A stretch of 64,000 bases of DNA from Alistipes sp. (GTDB lineage: Bacteria > Bacteroidota > Bacteroidia > Bacteroidales > Rikenellaceae): positions 1-64,000 of the forward strand of contig JAJQED010000020.1 in assembly GCA_021201825.1 (NCBI GenBank). The letters run 5' to 3'. Made by a program: the position numbers and the translations under genes. Shown here one piece after another: positions 61,909 to 64,000 of the stretch. Each line of letters begins with the position of its first letter. Position 1 is the first letter of the stretch. The notes below the pieces were generated by a model, which worked only from the letters and a program-made list of their open reading frames with translations, had not been told where the DNA came from and did not search any database.

Positions 61909-62427
61909 ATGTCAAATACAAACATAAAAAAGGTAAGGACCAGCGACCTCGAGCTTAAAGACAGGCTCGTAAGCATCCAGAGGGTTACCAAGGTGACCAA
62001 GGGGGGACGTACTTTCAGCTTCTCGGCCATCGTTGTCGTGGGTAACGAGAACGGCATCGTGGGCTACGGCCTGGGCAAGGCCGGTGAGGTTACTTCGGCA
62101 ATCGCCAAGGGTGTGGAGGACGCGAAGAAAAACCTGGTCAAGATCCCCATTCTGAACGGGACCATTCCCCACAAGCAGGAAGCCCGTTACAGCGGTTCGC
62201 TGGTTATGATCCGCCCGGCGGCTCCCGGTACGGGAATTATCGCCGGGGGTGCCATGCGTGCCGTGCTGGAAAGCGTGGGAATCAAGAACGTGCTTGCGAA
62301 GAGCAAAGGCTCGTCCAACCCGCACAACCTGGTGAAAGCAACGGTAGCTGCGCTTCTCGAACTACGTGACGCACGCAGCGTCGCTCAGGTGAGGGGTGTG
62401 TCGCTCGACAAAGTGTTTAACGGATAA
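61909..62427 (+). CDS. rpsE: 30S ribosomal protein S5
   Basis: A 172-residue protein important for decoding accuracy and mRNA unwinding. Double-stranded-RNA-binding-like N-domain ([28 protein letters not shown]) and the C-domain [39 protein letters not shown] are characteristic. Confidence 0.98.
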   Translation: MSNTNIKKVRTSDLELKDRLVSIQRVTKVTKGGRTFSFSAIVVVGNENGIVGYGLGKAGEVTSAIAKGVEDAKKNLVKIPILNGTIPHKQEARYSGSLVMIRPAAPGTGIIAGGAMRAVLESVGIKNVLAKSKGSSNPHNLVKATVAALLELRDARSVAQVRGVSLDKVFNG

Positions 62428-62438
62428 CAGCGACGGCA

Positions 62439-62906
62439 ATGGCAATATTGAAGATTACGCAGGTTAAAAGCCGCATAGGCGCGACCGACATACAGAAGAA
62501 GAACCTCGATGCCCTCGGGCTTACCAAGATCGGCAAAACGGTTACCCACTACGACGGCAAGACCATCCTGGGAATGCTTGAAAGGGTGAAACACCTGGTG
62601 ACGATCGAGGTCGGCGAAGAGAAAGCCGTAAAGGCTCCCAAGGCAGCCAAGGCGGCTCCCGCCGCCGAAGCCAAAGCCGAGGCCCCGGCAGCCGAAGCGA
62701 AAGAGCAGCCCAAAGAGGTAAAAGAGCCTAAGGAAGAGAAAGCGCCCAAGGCGGAAAAGGCCCCGGCAGCGAAAGCCGCCAAAGCCCCTGCCGCAAAGGC
62801 TGCGAAGCCCAAAGCCGAAAAGCCTGCGGGCGAGAAAGCTCCGGCAGCTTCCAAAGCAAAGAAAAGTGTAAAACCGGAAACAAGCACAGAAGATGGATCT
62901 AAATAG
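62439..62906 (+). CDS. rpmD: 50S ribosomal protein L30 with long histone-H1-like tail
   Basis: Residues 1-61 are a normal bacterial L30 (MAILKITQVKSRIG, KKNLDALGLTKIGKTV, ILGMLERVKHLVTIEV). L30 is usually about 60 residues; this product is 155. Residues 62-155 are almost only Ala, Lys, Pro and Glu in repeated AKAP/KAEKPA units, like histone-H1 or AlgP tails, ending polar (KPETSTEDGSK). The frame is continuous, with no stop or frameshift, and the gene overlaps the rplO start by 14 nt, so the extension reaches into the next gene. The tail is probably disordered and may bind nucleic acid; a role is unknown. Confidence 0.93.
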   Translation: MAILKITQVKSRIGATDIQKKNLDALGLTKIGKTVTHYDGKTILGMLERVKHLVTIEVGEEKAVKAPKAAKAAPAAEAKAEAPAAEAKEQPKEVKEPKEEKAPKAEKAPAAKAAKAPAAKAAKPKAEKPAGEKAPAASKAKKSVKPETSTEDGSK

Positions 62907-63339
62907 CTTAAAGCCCGCCAAAGGGTCGACCCACAGCGAAAAGAGGATTGGACGCGGACAGGGTTCGGGACGCGGGGGAACCTCTACGCGCGGGCACAAG
63001 GGCGCCCAGTCGCGCTCGGGTTATTCCCAGAAGCTCGGTTTCGAGGGGGGTCAGATGCCTTTGCAGAGGAGGCTTCCCAAATTCGGCTTCAAGAACCACA
63101 AACGCGTGGAGTTCAAGGCGATCAACCTCGACGTTCTCGAGGACCTCGCCACCAAGAAATCCCTCACCGTCGTAACGCCGGAAACCCTGGCGGCGGCAGG
63201 TGTGGTATCGAAAAACGATCGGATCAAAATTTTGGGTAACGGTACGCTCAGCAAGAAGATCGAGGTAACGGCTCACGCTTTCTCCAAGAGTGCCGTAGCT
63301 GCTATCGAGGCGCAGCAGGGCAAAGCCGTAAAACTCTAA
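62893..63339 (+). CDS. rplO: 50S ribosomal protein L15
   Basis: A 148-residue late-assembly protein. MDLNSLKPAKGSTHSEKRIGRG start, RGHKGAQSRSGYSQKLGFEGGQMPLQRRLPKFGF and VTAHAFSKSAVAAIEAQQGKAVKL are diagnostic. The start overlaps the L30 tail by 14 nt in another frame, suggesting coupled translation. Confidence 0.98.
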   Translation: MDLNSLKPAKGSTHSEKRIGRGQGSGRGGTSTRGHKGAQSRSGYSQKLGFEGGQMPLQRRLPKFGFKNHKRVEFKAINLDVLEDLATKKSLTVVTPETLAAAGVVSKNDRIKILGNGTLSKKIEVTAHAFSKSAVAAIEAQQGKAVKL

Positions 63340-63357
63340 AAAACCCAACCCAAGCTT

Positions 63358-64000
63358 ATGAAAAGGCTGATCGAAACGATTAAGAATATCTTCAGGATAG
63401 AGGAGCTGCGTAACAGGATACTGTATACGCTGGGTCTTCTTCTTGTTTTCAGGTTCGGTAGTTTTGTGGTGATCCCGGGCATCAATCCCACGGCGCTCAG
63501 TGCGCTGCAGGACCAGGTGGACGGGAACGGCCTGCTCGGACTTATAAACATCTTCTCGGGGGGTGCGTTCTCCAACGCGTCCATTTTTGCCCTGGGGGTG
63601 ATGCCTTATATCTCCGCGTCGATCGTTATCCAGCTGCTGGGTATCGTCGTCCCCTATTTCCAGAAGCTCCAGAAAGAGGGGGAGAGCGGCCGCCGCAAGA
63701 TCAACCAGCTTACCCGAGTGCTTACGATCATCGTCCTGCTTATCCAGGGGCCTGCTTACCTTGCGAATCTTTATTCGCAGCTTCCCGACGCGGCGTTCGT
63801 GTTGGGCAGGGGCAGTTTCCTGTTCACGATAGTGGCGACGGTCGTGCTTATTGCGGGTACTATGTTCGTGATGTGGCTCGGGGAGAAGATCACCGATAAA
63901 GGTATAGGCAACGGTATTTCGCTGCTTATCATGGTCGGTATCGTGGCCCGGCTGCCCCACGCCCTGCTCCGCGAGATCAATACCCGCTTTACGGAGGCCA
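63358..64000 (+). CDS. secY: Preprotein translocase subunit SecY, partial
   Basis: The channel subunit of the Sec translocon in the inner membrane. The window ends after 214 codons, so only the first half is present. MKRLIETIKNIFRIEELRNRILYTLGLLLVFRFGSFVVIPGI gives the cytoplasmic start and first membrane segment; SGGAFSNASIFALGVMPYISASIVIQLL is the second-segment block; GRRKINQLTRVLTI and DKGIGNGISLLIMVGI follow. It starts 18 bp after rplO, the standard spc order. Confidence 0.97.
   Translation, partial: MKRLIETIKNIFRIEELRNRILYTLGLLLVFRFGSFVVIPGINPTALSALQDQVDGNGLLGLINIFSGGAFSNASIFALGVMPYISASIVIQLLGIVVPYFQKLQKEGESGRRKINQLTRVLTIIVLLIQGPAYLANLYSQLPDAAFVLGRGSFLFTIVATVVLIAGTMFVMWLGEKITDKGIGNGISLLIMVGIVARLPHALLREINTRFTEA

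Overview
The window is chromosomal DNA of a member of the Bacteroidota, most likely order Bacteroidales. Evidence: promoter -7 elements of the TAnnTTTG type before most transcription units, few Shine-Dalgarno sequences, Mfa/FimA-type fimbriae, RteC, a Bacteroidetes putative porin, a mitochondrial-type aconitase, and IntDOT-like integrases. I cannot name the genus from sequence alone. There are no rRNA or tRNA genes and no CRISPR array.

Layout. 1-1918: dispersed intergenic repeats, then metK (-) with a candidate SAM-II riboswitch in its leader. 1953-6193: a two-gene restriction-modification locus (-). Its 1270-residue protein joins an m5C methyltransferase, an N6-adenine methyltransferase and an HNH nuclease, followed by a small unknown partner. 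6377-18589: housekeeping metabolism: pgk (-), kbl-lrp-queD (+), the oxidative TCA operon acn-icd-gltA (-) and carB (-). 18725-38359: a roughly 19.6 kb island bounded by a 22-bp perfect direct repeat. 38497-49194: an unknown protein, a DUF3008 protein, an AlkZ-like glycosylase, an MltF-like lytic transglycosylase, a putative porin, pssA and leuS (all -). 49914-64000: the str/S10/spc ribosomal protein superoperon (+), rpsL-rpsG-fusA-rpsJ through rplO, with secY cut by the window edge.

The island is the accessory core. Its left end has two tandem IntDOT-like integrases, a RhuM-like protein, two excisionase-type HTH proteins and RteC. Its right two thirds is a complete fimbrial operon (-): DUF3575, DUF3868/OmpA-TPR, a small lipoprotein, an Mfa1-like shaft, an Mfa2-like anchor and two giant FISUMP-tailed lipoproteins. 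Upstream of it lies a 293-bp segment bounded by 17-bp inverted repeats, holding one promoter and adjoining a tyrosine recombinase gene. This is an invertible promoter switch. In this assembly the promoter points away from the fimbrial genes, so the operon is predicted OFF.

Other notable points: ribosomal protein L30 carries a histone-H1-like Ala/Lys/Pro tail; a 533-bp gap splits rpsN from rpsH and holds a promoter and a highly structured leader; the isocitrate dehydrogenase carries the NAD-type Asp-Ile pair; and the second integrase has no ATG, GTG or TTG before its conserved N-terminus.
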